A stretch of 64,000 nucleotides of DNA from positions 1,054,001 through 1,118,000 of the forward strand of contig JASJZC010000007.1 in assembly GCA_037178855.1 (NCBI GenBank), read 5' to 3'. A program made the translations under genes and the position numbers. The notes under the pieces are model-generated. The model was not told where the DNA came from. It did not search any database and worked only from the letters and a program-made list of their open reading frames with translations. Below, piece by piece: positions 23,872-36,907 of the stretch. The DNA is from Oscheius sp. JU75 (Eukaryota; Nematoda; Chromadorea; Rhabditida; Rhabditidae). How positions within the stretch are numbered: the stretch's first letter is position 1; each line of letters starts with the position of its first letter.

Positions 23872-24332
23872 CCAGCTGCCGGCGGCAGCTTCGCAGCCCT
23901 TTGGTCTTTGCTTAGTATTGACCACAGGCGGCTACGCCGCTTCCCTAGTAGCAGTTTCTTCTACAGCTGGCTTGTCCCCTTGTCTCGTGACATGAAATAG
24001 CTTGTCAGCTTTTTTGAGTATTAGTGTTGACATGCAATTGTGCGGACACCATGACAGACGGATAAAGACGTCTCCGACGGCTTCGCCGTTCTGTTGCCAT
24101 CAGTTTACATTGGTGGCTGCGCTGCTTCGTAGTTACAGAAATCTCCCAGTGGCTTCACAATGAGAAAAGCGAAGTTTTATAGTGCACCCAAAGTTGATTT
24201 GTCAACCAATTTAGGCAATAACTGTTTTTGAACAATAAAACTTCTGGACAGCTAACTGGTTCGCTTCGTGGCCACGAACAAACAAACAGACAGAGTCCTC
24301 CACAGAAACCATCACGCTTCAGATAGTAGAGA
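23872..24332 (-). mobile_element. Non-autonomous Helitron, copy 2
   Basis: Read on the minus strand this 461-bp element starts TCTCTACTATCTGAAGCG and ends with the same AGCTGCC-GCC-GGCAGCT hairpin and CTGG. It is preceded by A and followed by T, as in copy 1 at 15649-16048. It is roughly 90% alike by eye over the shared part, and has about 85 extra bases near the 3' end (GTCACGAGACAAGGGG region) and a much shorter TTTG tract. No coding capacity. Confidence 0.88.
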
Positions 24333-26273
24333 TTTAATAGCTTATCTACTCTTCAGTTTTCAATTCACTGCCCAGGCTACAGACAAACAAAATTATTGTG
24401 TCGTACTGTCTTGCTAGTTTACATATACTACGAGCAGCATAGTCTGACCGGAAATGCGCTCTCACCTTACCAATTGATGTAATAATGCCATGAGATCTCT
24501 GCCACTGCACAGGGGGTCATTTGTCTTGGTGTGGGCGCAAGGAACATCCGTTAACACGTGAGCCAAGTAGTCGAAAGCAACCGTTTCAGTCAACTTCCAA
24601 ATTTTGTCAAACGGCCAGCCCTTCTATAACTTTCCCACCTTAATTTTGCCCCAGCATGAGAAATACGGCGACCTCGATCCGAATGACAATACTCACCAGG
24701 GCATAATCGTTGTTAGTTGACCTTCCCGCCGTCTCAGGAAGCGCTCTTTTCCGTTTTGTCTCGTTTGCACTTTAAGGACCTACGCTGAAAATTTATAGAC
24801 CACTGGGCTTGTGAACCCGATTCTCACCTTCCGTTCATTTCACCGAGACCGACCTTGTTTTTGCTGCAGAAAAAAAAACATTTCCAATTGGAGACCACCT
24901 TCCGGTCAGGTGTCCTTGTTTGCTGTTTATTTTGACTGTTTTTCTGGTCTTAAAGGAAGAAATATGTCCGGGAGACTCGTATTCTTTTCCCTAAAAACCA
25001 ACAAGTATAAGATCCTTTTTGAGCTTCGCATAACTCTTCCCTATATTTTAGTTTTAGATTTGATGACAAGAAAGGCGTTTGCTCTTTGGAACTGGTCGTA
25101 GTTTCGACCTACGAAATGATAAAAGACCTCCCACAGTGACATCTTTTATGCTCAGATTCTTCAATACCTACCGTACTCTATACATACTTTTATACGCAGT
25201 CGCACAGCATTATCTGATCATGAGAATTCTCTGCCTGTGTAACAGCAATACTAACTCAGAAGACGGTTCTTTTTTTAATAGTCTTTCGGCAAACTATTGG
25301 TACAAAGCTAAGCTATGGTCTTCTTCACATTTGCCTTGCCCCGTTGGAAAACGGATATTTGCTACTTTTACCTCGGTTGTATGTCCAAAACGCCTAAGAA
25401 TGGCGCATTAGATAATGAGAACAATAGCACTTGCGCACACGTGTCACCAGGAGTCATTTGCCAATCAAGGGGCCCACAACGAAGCCGATCCCTCTCTTTG
25501 GGTCAGTGGCTCTAATTGGTTACCCTCACCTGTAATTACAGACTGTTGCCATAAACATGTGCCTTTCTCTCTCATGCGCAGCACCTCATTAGAGTCTTAG
25601 CTCCTGATTGCGGTCTTGTGCAGCTTCCTCTTTTGTGACGTTGAACGCTTTTAGGAGCTTTTTCGACGAATTAGCTACATTGTCAGCTTTGTAAGAAAAA
25701 GATTCTGTCCATGAACAGCCCACAATTTGGTTTCTTTGGCAGTTTTTGATATTGTTTGCACCTCTCAAGCATTTGAGGTATGCTACAAAAAAGTTCTCGT
25801 GCAGGTTGCAACCTAAAACCACACGTGCTTGGTTATGACTTCACATTTGCGACTGGCATGACTGCCATTTTTGTTTCCTAACTATTGAAAATATCTTATT
25901 GTCTCTATAACAAATGTTTAGATTTAGCTATAAATGCCGTATGTATCATTTTTATCTCTATTAAACGTGACACTTACACGAAAATCAAATATCCTAACTT
26001 TGATCCTGAAAGATCAGTTTCCAAATATTTCTAGCACTCCCACACATACAGGTAACATAAGCAGACACGCACTGCGCGCATATTTTACAGCCGTCCTTTT
26101 TTCTCATTTTCTCTCTCGCACACTCTTGCTGCACTGAGGTGTCTTTCCGCGTTCTTGACTAGCATCTGCGATCCGTCATGCTGAACACATTCGGCCGGAC
26201 AACAACTGTTGCTTGTTTAGGGTCACTCCCTTTTATCTAATCTTTTCTCTTTAAGCTTATTTATGTTTTCAGA
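24333..26273. other. Intergenic region, pyrimidine-rich plus strand
   Basis: About 1.9 kb with many short open stretches but no recognisable protein and no consistent splice pattern. The plus strand is T/C-rich up to the GTTTTCAG just before the GTPase ATG. Confidence 0.5.
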
Positions 26274-27701
26274 ATGAGCACAACTTTTTGGCAGTGTTTT
26301 GGAATGGGACAGAAGGCTGGTAAAGACCTGCAGGACGTCTATGGCAAGGATGTATGTCTACTCTACATTTCAGAAACAGACGGAGAGACTGACTCATAAA
26401 CTAATCATCTTCCAGGAATCTGATAGTGCTATTGGCTCCTCCAGCAGCAGCATTGTTGAAAGAAACAGCATCAAATCATTGCCTTGCTATTCATCCAAAG
26501 AGTACTTTTCGGACGAACGTCTAACTCACAGGTAATGCTTCTTTTGTTTTGTGCGTCATTCAATGCGATTATTTGATGCGTGGGAATATATTTTGATTCT
26601 GTCCGGTTAAAGATTATGCCCAAAACGGCATCAAATTTTTTTGGGTTACCACCTTAATTTCCGGCTGGCAGTGAGTCAGCTGTCTATGGATTTGTCAGCG
26701 GGGAAAGCAAAGATTTCGGAGACGTTTTTTGAATTGATCCAAGCTTCTCTATGTAACGTGCTGCTAACTTGACTACAAGATAGATATAATCAAACCAGAG
26801 GGCCATTCAAATTAACCCGTCTTTTAGTAAGTCAGGTTTTTCCTGCTAGTATTTTTTGCACAAACCAGTTTACTTTGAACTACTCACAAACAAATTACAG
26901 TCATGTTTCAGTTTTGAAGTCATTCCTGGCAGCAGTACTTCCATTTCAAACTACGAGAATCCCATCTTTGTGCCAATTCCCCTAAAAGTAAGGAGGAAAC
27001 TTCGAATTCTATTGGCAGGAGACCACGGAGTTGGAAAATCTTGTCTGGTAAGCTCTTCCATTTATACGAACCCATAACTGTTTACAGCTGCTCCGGTTTC
27101 TTTACAATGGTTTCATAACGAGATATAGTAGGACGACAGAAGTGGTCAAAAGTGTTCTGCGGAAACATAATGATGAGTATTATTATTTGCAAATAATTGA
27201 TCTTGGAGGTGATCGTGTCAAGGTACAGTTCTGTAAAAGACAATCATCCAAGATTTTCAGGAGAAACAGTCTGAAGATTTGATAAGAGAAGTCGACGGCA
27301 TAATCTTTGTATATTCCTCTGAAAAATCGAAAAGTTTGTCGGATTTGGAGGAGACTGCCAAACTAATAAATTACGAAAACTTGAATCATGTGGTCGGTAG
27401 TTACCATCACGAAGTATGGAAAGGTTACAGATCCCAAGCATTGTTCTGGCTAACAAGACTGATTTGAAAAAAGAAGTAGCATCGAATCGAGGACAAAACT
27501 TGGCAAGAGCGCTGAATTCAGTGTTTGCTGAAGTGTCAGCGAAAACAGGAGAAGGTACCAAAGAGGTATTTGTGTTGATATTAATATTCATACAATCATT
27601 TTCAGGTCTTTGCCGAGTTCATTGACAAGCTAATAAGGCTACAGGAGGACGACGAAGTGAAAGAAATTTTGAGGATGAGACCGTGCAGACGGACAATCTA
27701 A
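26274..27701 (+). CDS. Atypical Ras-superfamily small GTPase
   Basis: A Ras-like GTPase with an N-terminal Ser-rich extension of about 90 residues (SDSAIGSSSSSIVE). The ATG at 26274 lies 1 base after GTTTTCAG. The G domain begins VRRKLRILLAG; G1 is GDHGVGKSC (27025-27051); G3 is DLGGDRVK (about 27200); G4 is NKTDLK (27450); G5 is SAKTGEG (27538). Introns in this region are 36-41 nt and keep phase. Relative to Ras, the residue at position 12 is His and that at position 61 is Asp, both normally needed (Gly, Gln) for GTP hydrolysis. It ends MRPCRRTI with no CAAX or double-Cys prenylation signal. I infer a slow or non-hydrolysing, non-prenylated GTPase, somewhat like Rnd-type proteins in logic but not in sequence. 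Subfamily unclear. Confidence 0.8.
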
Positions 27702-27909
27702 CAAAAGTTCTGTGTACAAAGAAAGGAGTAAATTATTTTGCAAGGAATATTGTCGTTAAATATAAACACATACAATTATGCAGATCACATGAAAACAGAT
27801 TTCGGTGTAACTTTCCATTAAGTGATTATTTTCTCGATGAGCAAATTTATCCAAAGAGAAGTAAATTTCGCCCACTGTAGGGCACGGCATACCCAGTCTG
27901 GTCAGAAGA

Positions 27910-28286
27910 TCAATTACTTTTTGAAAAAACCTTTTGTGCAATTCGATACAAACACACAATAATGCCGGATTCAGATCTTCTGTTCTCAAAGAAAATAGCC
28001 GCTTCGTAAATCTGAATGTCAGGAATGCCATCAAAGCCATGTTCGATCAATGTCTTCATAGTAATATTTAGATACATTTCGTCATCAATATTAGGCTAAA
28101 GACATTCTGTCTCAGAAGATATAAAAGAATACCTCAGGCAGTACGAATTCGGTATTAGCGACAGTCTTTCGACCGAATTCGGTATCCTTTTACTACGTCC
28201 TCTGTTCCATGAGTCTCGTTCACACCTGGTCCAAACCAACGACTTGATGTGATGGAAACAAAGAGGAGAAAAAGAAGAATCTTCAT
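27910..28286 (-). CDS. Small secreted protein, unknown
   Basis: A two-exon gene of about 90 codons. Exon 1 starts at 28286 with a signal peptide (MKILLFLLFVSITSS) and continues RWFGPGVNETHGTED. A GTAGTA donor leads, through a roughly 100-nt intron, to an acceptor GTCTTTAG and PNIDDEMYLNITMKTLIE, then IPDIQIYEAAIFFEN, ending YRIAQKVFSKSN. Two N-glycosylation sites (NET, NIT) and one Cys in the mature part. The intron holds a direct repeat (see 28144-28185). I do not recognise the family; splice choice is inferred only from frame. Confidence 0.45.
28144..28185. repeat. Short direct repeat
   Basis: CGAATTCGGTAT occurs at 28144-28155 and again at 28174-28185, inside the predicted intron of the small secreted protein gene. 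Confidence 0.75.
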
Positions 28287-28539
28287 GACGGAATGAATCA
28301 GCTAATTATAAAAGGAGGTTGAGTACCTGTTTTTTAACTGCCTTTGTATTCTGTCCACACAATCTTTGAAAAGGAGATGAGTCATGAAGTACTCAATATT
28401 AAGAAATTTGATTACTACTCGAGGTTTCACGGATTGTATAATAGCTTTTCAGCATGTCAAATCTTACGAGAAAGTCTCATCAGGTCGTCACAGAATCGGA
28501 AAAAAATAAAAATGAAAGTGAGGCTATTTATTTACTCAT

Positions 28540-29310
28540 TTAGGTTGTACCAGAGCTGGTCTTTTCTGAGTCATCAATGCTTACAATCAAGCCCTTCTCT
28601 CTTTCCTCCTTGCCGGGAAGATGGAGTTCTACATTGGGTGTTTCTCCTTTCTTGATACCAGGAAGCATTATTTCAGCGTCGTTCGAAATCTTCTCCACAA
28701 TTTTGTCAATTTCTGTAGAGTCCATTTTTTCAGTGAACACACTCCTCTCTCCAGTTGCAATGAATTTGTCCAACTGCTTGACATCGTTTCTCATCATGAC
28801 CAAAGCCATTTTAAAAAGCTCTGCAGCGAAATTTTGCACTCCGGCAAGCTGAAATTTTCTGTTTTTCATAATAGTGGCATAAAACTTACAGGAGAGACAT
28901 CTCCTTGTGTAAGACTTGTGAAAAGACCGGACAGTGTGGGCATTCCCGATTTGGAAGTTCCTCCAAGTACGGTCACATATTCATCTTTGAGTTTTAACAT
29001 GTTTTCACCAGTTAAGATACAGGACTGAAACGTGGTCTCTGATTCATTCGAAGTCTCTCTGTTTCTCTGTCTTCCATTAACTCACATAGACAAAATCCCT
29101 GATCATGCCTGCCTCCGAAGCAGTCATCGTTAAAGGATAGGCTCCATTTGGCTTGTAGTTATCCGACTTATTTGCACAAACTTGAAAATCTTTGATAGCG
29201 TCCAAGTATCGTTCGCCGGTCTGGTTCATCTTGAGATAGTGTTCACGTGTCATTATAGTTGGTGCAGAATTTGCAATAGCAAACAGGAATATGAGAAGAA
29301 GATGCCACAT
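28540..29310 (-). CDS. Secreted protein of unrecognised family, paralogue A
   Basis: A 222-residue predicted secreted protein. Exons: 29086-29310, 28890-29024 (135 nt) and 28540-28848, all phase 0. Signal peptide MWHLLLIFLFAIANS. The mature protein is mostly helical by composition, with Cys in DFQVCANKSDNY and in YSCILTGENM, then GLFTSLTQGD, QLDKFIATGE and a charged, possibly disordered tail (GKEEREKGLIVSIDDSEK). It aligns with the gene at 35941-36811: same three-exon layout, same 135-nt middle exon, same Cys positions. No known domain recognised; role unknown, extracellular location inferred from the signal peptide. Confidence 0.72.
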
Positions 29311-31183
<1,873 letters not shown>

Positions 31184-31211
31184 GCTCGTGACCATACTTT
31201 GAAAACCCAAC

Positions 31212-31227
31212 GGCCCTCTTCAGGGCC
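31212..31227 (+). terminator. Histone mRNA 3' stem-loop (H3)
   Basis: GGCCCTCTTCAGGGCC, a 6-bp stem with 4-base loop, preceded by AACCCAAC and followed by ACATA. It is the binding site for SLBP and directs histone mRNA 3'-end formation in S phase. It lies 28 bases after the stop. Confidence 0.97.
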
Positions 31228-31725
31228 ACATATCTATCAAATATTTTGATTGGAACATAAAAAATATCTGAGCAACGTATAAATCTGAAAGAGACAAGAA
31301 TAAAAGAATATATAGAAAGGAGTTTATTCATGTGATGGTCTGCTCATCAGCTCAAATGTTTGGAAACACACAACTCGGAAAAATTCTCAGTGCTAGAGTT
31401 ACGAGCTTGTTATATTTGCTAGCGACTATCTTTCACAATATATTAGAACAAGAAGAATATAGTACTGCTCTAATATTCTTTTTTTCTCTTCAATTTTATC
31501 CGCATCTGTTTCCCTTGACCATTAACTTACGGTTCCCTGTCTTTCCTTCTTATTGTATTTTGCCTGCCTATCACTCTAGCTCTAGGATGCTTTACTTCTT
31601 GTCTCTCATTCCCTGCCAGGTAACCTCGCACTGTTCTAAGGTTTACCCTCTCCCCGATGACCCGATATCCATATGCTCTGTGTTATCGTCTTGGCACTCA
31701 ACCAGCGTCTCTGCAATTAGGGAGC
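31228..31725. other. Spacer between H3 and H2B
   Basis: About 500 bases, first AT-rich then pyrimidine-rich. No gene seen; an open frame runs through to H2B but has no independent support. Confidence 0.5.
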
Positions 31726-31797
31726 GTGGACGCACAAGAGAGGTCAGAGTTTTGGCGGGACGCGATCGGGGCGTGGTTAACGGAGAGCTACTATATA
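31726..31797 (+). promoter_or_regulatory. Histone H2B promoter module
   Basis: Shares with the H2A promoter the ordered blocks GTGGACGCA, GAGAGGTCAG, TTTTGGCG and GGTTAACGGAGAG, then the TATA box TATATA (31792-31797), 48 bases before the ATG. GCGTGGT at 31771-31777 is shared with H3 and H4. Confidence 0.75.
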
Positions 31798-31844
31798 GGC
31801 TGAGCCTTTTGACTGGAACCCTACACACAAGTGAACTACTGACA

Positions 31845-32219
31845 ATGCCGCCCAAGCCATCTGCCAAAGGAGCCAAGAAGGCCGCCAAGGCCCAGAAGGC
31901 CACACGCACCGGAGAGAAGAAGAAGAGACGTGGAGGACGCAAGGAATCCTACTCTGTCTACATCTACCGTGTCCTGAAGCAGGTCCACCCCGACACCGGA
32001 GTCTCGTCCAAGGCTATGAGCATCATGAACTCCTTTGTCAATGACGTCTTCGAGCGCATCGCCGCCGAGGCCAGCCGTCTTGCCCACTACAACAAGAAGA
32101 GCACAATCTCTTCTCGCGAAGTCCAGACCGCTGTCCGCCTCATCCTGCCCGGAGAGCTCGCCAAGCACGCCGTTTCTGAGGGTACCAAGGCCGTCACCAA
32201 GTACACCTCCAGCAAGTAA
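31845..32219 (+). CDS. Histone H2B
   Basis: Core histone, 124 residues, intronless. Basic N-tail ([18 protein letters not shown]), histone fold from [19 protein letters not shown], with [19 protein letters not shown], and the conserved end [13 protein letters not shown] including the Lys ubiquitinated in other eukaryotes. The true start is the ATG at 31845, 48 bases after the TATA box; the longer upstream frame is not coding. Confidence 0.99.
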   Translation: MPPKPSAKGAKKAAKAQKATRTGEKKKRRGGRKESYSVYIYRVLKQVHPDTGVSSKAMSIMNSFVNDVFERIAAEASRLAHYNKKSTISSREVQTAVRLILPGELAKHAVSEGTKAVTKYTSSK

Positions 32220-32258
32220 TTCTCTTCTTTAGAGAGTTCACTTCAATTTAAACCCAAC

Positions 32259-32274
32259 GGCCCTCTTCAGGGCC
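32259..32274 (+). terminator. Histone mRNA 3' stem-loop (H2B)
   Basis: GGCCCTCTTCAGGGCC in the same AACCCAAC...ACATA context as the H3 copy, 39 bases after the stop. Confidence 0.97.
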
Positions 32275-32890
32275 ACATATCATATCGTTTTTATTTCTGG
32301 TGAACAAATGAATATGACCGCGAGAAAGTATCAGAGTGCTGGAGACAAAGACACTGAACTAAACAACTGAGATTTTTTTCATAAACAAAAGATATTCTAT
32401 GTTTCCAGCCACCCAAACGTAACGATATTTTTGTTGTGGATATTTATAAGATGTACTTCGAAAATATTGCAGCCTTGACACAGACATTCTTCACTTTGTA
32501 TTTTTTCACAGTTCAAAAATTCATCTTTTTTAGTTGTAAAATGTTCTTTCTCAAGCATTGCCCTGAAAACGTGTAGAGCGATTGGTGGACATCACATACG
32601 AGCTACTACGTTGTTAGAACAGCTACTAGCTACTCTAACAATAAACAACCGGCCAGTTCCAGTACCCGACTGAGTGGATCTTGTACTAATCGGAGCTATT
32701 TACGTTTTCTGAGTTCTTTCTACACTCCATTTGAGCTGTCCTTCTCGGCCCCTTCTCGTCAGCTGTTTCCCGCTCAATTCCAGTCTCTTGGCACCGTTCC
32801 AGCATTCCTATCTCAGGTCACCACGCCCTCTTCGATTATAGCATGGTCCGCGTCGCGATCGAATAATTAGACGCGCTGTGTAACGAGATA
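32275..32890. other. Spacer between H2B and H2A
   Basis: About 600 bases without a recognised gene; GC content rises toward the H2A promoter. Confidence 0.5.
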
Positions 32891-32963
32891 GTGGACGCAT
32901 CGAGAGAGGTCAGCTTTTGGCGCGCTTTTGAGTAGGAGGGGTTAACGGAGAGTAGCCTATATA
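32891..32963 (+). promoter_or_regulatory. Histone H2A promoter module
   Basis: Same block order as the H2B promoter (GTGGACGCA, GAGAGGTCAG, TTTTGGCG, GGTTAACGGAGAG) followed by TATATA at 32958-32963, 47 bases before the ATG. Confidence 0.75.
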
Positions 32964-33009
32964 GGACGCACGTTTCCCCATTCGAATCATAACCAACCGT
33001 CGACTCGCT

Positions 33010-33390
33010 ATGTCTGGAAGAGGAAAAGGAGGAAAAGCCAAGTCTGGAGGAAAGGCCAAGTCTCGCTCAAGCCGTGCCGGTCTTCAGTTCCCCGTCGGTC
33101 GTCTGCACCGTATGCTCCGCAAGGGCAACTACGCTCAGCGCATCGGAGCTGGAGCCCCCGTCTACCTGGCTGCCGTCCTCGAATACCTCGCTGCTGAGGT
33201 CCTCGAGTTGGCCGGAAACGCCGCTCGTGACAACAAGAAGACGAGAATCAACCCTCGCCATCTTCAACTCGCTGTCCGCAACGACGAGGAGCTGAACAAG
33301 CTTCTTTCTGGAGTCACCATTGCTCAGGGAGGAGTTCTGCCCAACATCCAGGCTGTTCTTCTGCCCAAGAAGACTGCAGAAGAGAAGTAA
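33010..33390 (+). CDS. Histone H2A
   Basis: Core histone, 126 residues, intronless. [20 protein letters not shown] tail, [20 protein letters not shown], acidic patch region ([24 protein letters not shown]) and [11 protein letters not shown] end. No C-terminal SQ motif, so not H2A.X, and not the H2A.Z type. Confidence 0.99.
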   Translation: MSGRGKGGKAKSGGKAKSRSSRAGLQFPVGRLHRMLRKGNYAQRIGAGAPVYLAAVLEYLAAEVLELAGNAARDNKKTRINPRHLQLAVRNDEELNKLLSGVTIAQGGVLPNIQAVLLPKKTAEEK

Positions 33391-33415
33391 ATCTCGGCTC
33401 ACTTTCAAACCCAAC

Positions 33416-33431
33416 GGCCCTCTTCAGGGCC
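33416..33431 (+). terminator. Histone mRNA 3' stem-loop (H2A)
   Basis: GGCCCTCTTCAGGGCC after AACCCAAC, 25 bases after the stop, followed by ACAAT. Confidence 0.97.
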
Positions 33432-33960
33432 ACAATTGAACTCGTTTCCTTTATCTTTAATGTATGAACCGATAGATACTCGTTCTTTTATAGAAGGATC
33501 GACATTAGACTGTTCAAAGAGTTCTCCTTGCCCCACAGTTTGTTCTCCTCATCCTACAGCGGCTCATCGGTGTGCTCTCCGCTGAAGACATCGTTGATAC
33601 CTTCGAATGCAACCAAATTTTCACATATTTCGTTAAGAAATTGCATTTTGAAACGCTGTAGGTCTACTGTCTGTTAAAGTTTTTCACAGATGCTCGAAAA
33701 ACCTTGGAACTTTGGGAAGACATGTACCTTCATGTTCCCTTCTATGTGTATCATTCGATCAGATTTGATAATTGTGTTCCATTAGAGCTGAAAGCCTTGA
33801 AGGGTTGCAGTGGTTCCAGCATGCTGTAATCCATCGCAAGTAATTAGCTTTTACAGTAAGTTTTAAGTCTTTCTTCTCCCAATCTGCTTATGACTCCTGC
33901 CAATCGATTCAATTGACCTTTATACCATCCCTCCAGAGAACTGCCGGGAACGCGTCCCTG
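33432..33960. other. Spacer between H2A and H4
   Basis: About 530 bases, no gene recognised. Confidence 0.5.
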
Positions 33961-34436
<476 letters not shown>

Positions 34437-34475
34437 GCCTTCTTCTCAGGCTGAGCTGCACTTTTAAAACCCAAC

Positions 34476-34491
34476 GGTCCTCTTTAGGGCC
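34476..34491 (+). terminator. Histone mRNA 3' stem-loop (H4), variant
   Basis: GGTCCTCTTTAGGGCC. Compared with the other three, the third stem base is T (pairs with G as a wobble) and the loop is CTTT in place of CTTC. Still a plausible SLBP target. Confidence 0.93.
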
Positions 34492-35940
34492 ACAAATTGA
34501 ATTCGTTCTTTGGTTAAAACTTCAAATAAATTTGGGTTATGAGTGAAAGATTTTTAAAGCACGATAGAGATGTCTGTGATCATTATTTGGGTCAAATGGT
34601 AAGGAACTGCTTCCGAAAAAGACTGAATTGAGATCGATCTAACTATCTTTTCTTTACAATAAAGGTAAAAGCCGTAACCACGCATTCTTGACATTTGTGA
34701 AGTACGCAGTAAAGCATTTTCTAGAGAGTAAAACACTTCTCTCATTTTTAGGTGGAAATTTTGAGAGTGAGAATCGAATGATCAACTCTAAAAAAAAGTT
34801 TATTATATAAGCGCAAGATCTGGGCTATTTGTAGGGGCGTTTCATTATCTTTTCTCCGTGCACTGGTGCGTTATTCTATAAAACAAGGACAAGCGGCTGC
34901 AAAAGCATTCTAAGTCTTCAAAAATGGCGAGCAGTAAACGTTCACCATGACCTGAAATTAGAGTATTGTTTACCTTTTAAATTCCTAGTGGAAGACGTCT
35001 CATACTGTCCAAAAAGGAAATGCAGTCGACAAGTAAGATTCACCTGTAAGTCGAATAGTTAATACGTTTCCAGGGATTGACAAAAGAGACAGGCTGTTAA
35101 TGTAGTTGAAAGATAGCGTTGACACAAATGGACTCATTCTGGAACAGGAACTGGATGATGGAAAGGACTGTTAGTGAATAGTTCACCACCCGTCAAGGGG
35201 CTGAGGCAGATGGGAGATTGTTTACCAGCCTTTCTCGAACGTGGCTTTCGTACTCGTCTCCCTTTTGACCAGCATTCTTCTTTTCTTTTGGCGTTTACGT
35301 TCTTAACGAAAGTTTCAGGCAACTTACTTTTGCTTCAACTTGTCAACTCTGTATCACGGTAAAGTATAGCAGAGAGCAAACTATCAAGCTTAATTATCGT
35401 CTCTAATCGCTGTCAACATCTTAAAGGGTTAAGAGATAAGCACTCTCTTGTCCCTACAATCTTTACAAGTTAACTTGGATAACGCACGAATAAATGATTG
35501 AAGAGTGTTTGTTGAAAGTGAATCATATTGGAAATTGGATAGGATTTTAAGATCAAATATTAAAAGCATATATGGACAGTTTACTCACATCTACGTGTTG
35601 CTTTTACTCATTTGTTACTGCGCCGTTTTACGGAAGTCTATCAGAGAAATAGTAAAAAACTATTTGAAGACATATTGGTTAGAGCATGGATTCCATTGAA
35701 TCTCACATGATTGAGTTCTACAGGGTCCAAGTTCAATGGGATGAGCTTGGCTTTATGTTTCAGCTAATTCGAGCCAAAATTCGAAAGGCTTATACTTTTG
35801 TCGAATTTAGAACTGCAGAAGGTTCCCGCCATGTCATAGCTTTTCCCTATTCTCATTTTCCCCTTTCTTTTGGATGAACCGGCTGATATCAATCAGAACG
35901 AAGATCATATGATATCCATTGTTCCATTTCATACCCCGCT
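34492..35940. other. Intergenic region
   Basis: About 1.45 kb between H4 and the secreted protein gene; short frames at 35134-35362 and 35505-35877 have no domain, signal or splice support. Confidence 0.5.
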
Positions 35941-36811
35941 ATGGAGCTGTTCCTATTAATCTTCCTAGCTTTCGCTAATCCCATTCTCTGTCGGAAAGTT
36001 AATGTCACCAAAGAACACGAGACGGCTTTCCAACGATTCAAAACTACCACAAATGATTTGAGTAGATGCCTCAACGCGACAGACTCGAAAATCAGGAAAA
36101 TTTCTTCAGTTGCGGAAGCTATTGTTCTTAAGTCCAAGATTAACGTGAGTTTCTGAAAGTAAATCAGACAACAGCTTTCAGGATTGTGTTCACATTGGAA
36201 AAGATATGTCAACAGCACGGAAAGTGGCTAACAAGCAATTCGGGATATCTTCAAAATATAAGCCAAAGCTCAATATTCAGGATTTGTACACGTCCTTGAA
36301 AGGAGATAAGAAAGCTGTGAGTTTTGCACAACCTGTAATATTCCATAACACCACTGCGATCCTATAGTTTAAAATATTGCAGGCTGTCCGTCTCCTTAAT
36401 CTCAATGCCGTCATTTACAAGCCTATGGTTGCAAAACTCAAGGACGAAGAAAAGTTATTAACAGCGTTCATTGAAACAGAAAACTGGAGCATTTTACAGC
36501 AGCAGCCAGAAGTGATGTCACAAATTGTCTATTCCAACTCACCCGGAAAGAGAAGAAAGGAATTCACTCTCGTCGTTGAGGAAACTCCTACAATGAAAAC
36601 TCCAAGATTTGACGAATCTACTCTAGCACCAAGGAAGTTCAATTCAAAAAGACTGAGACTTCGACCAAAGGCAAGGAACGAGGAAAAGGAACAGCAGCTT
36701 CGCAAACCGAAACGAGTTTTTCCGACAATGCAGCAAACAGAGGAAGAGGAATTGGAACAAACGGATCAGGATCTTCTAGAGGAATTCTTGGCTCCTGTTT
36801 TGAACCAATAA
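35941..36811 (+). CDS. Secreted protein of unrecognised family, paralogue B
   Basis: A 255-residue predicted secreted protein. Exons: 35941-36144, 36182-36316 (135 nt), 36383-36811, all phase 0. Signal peptide MELFLLIFLAFANPILC. The mature part has Cys in LSRCLNATDSK and NDCVHIGKDM, then DLYTSLKGDKKA, VIYKPMVAKLKDEEKLLTAF and a long charged tail (RLRLRPKARNEEKEQQLRKP, then acidic EEEELEQTDQDLLEEFL). It matches paralogue A (28540-29310) in exon layout, exon 2 length, Cys spacing and several residues. The stop TAA lies inside CAATAAAT, so the poly(A) signal overlaps the stop. Function unknown. Confidence 0.75.
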
Positions 36812-36907
36812 ATATTTAGCTCTACAAATTCCATCTGATTTTTTTCTGACATTTTTTCTATAAACAAGGGGTTTCTGTACCTTCAGAAACACACATTTAT
36901 GAAAATC

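Noticed and set aside
31332-32219. 295-codon frame covering H2B
   Set aside because: The first 170 codons are promoter and spacer read through; H2B starts at 31845, after the TATA box.
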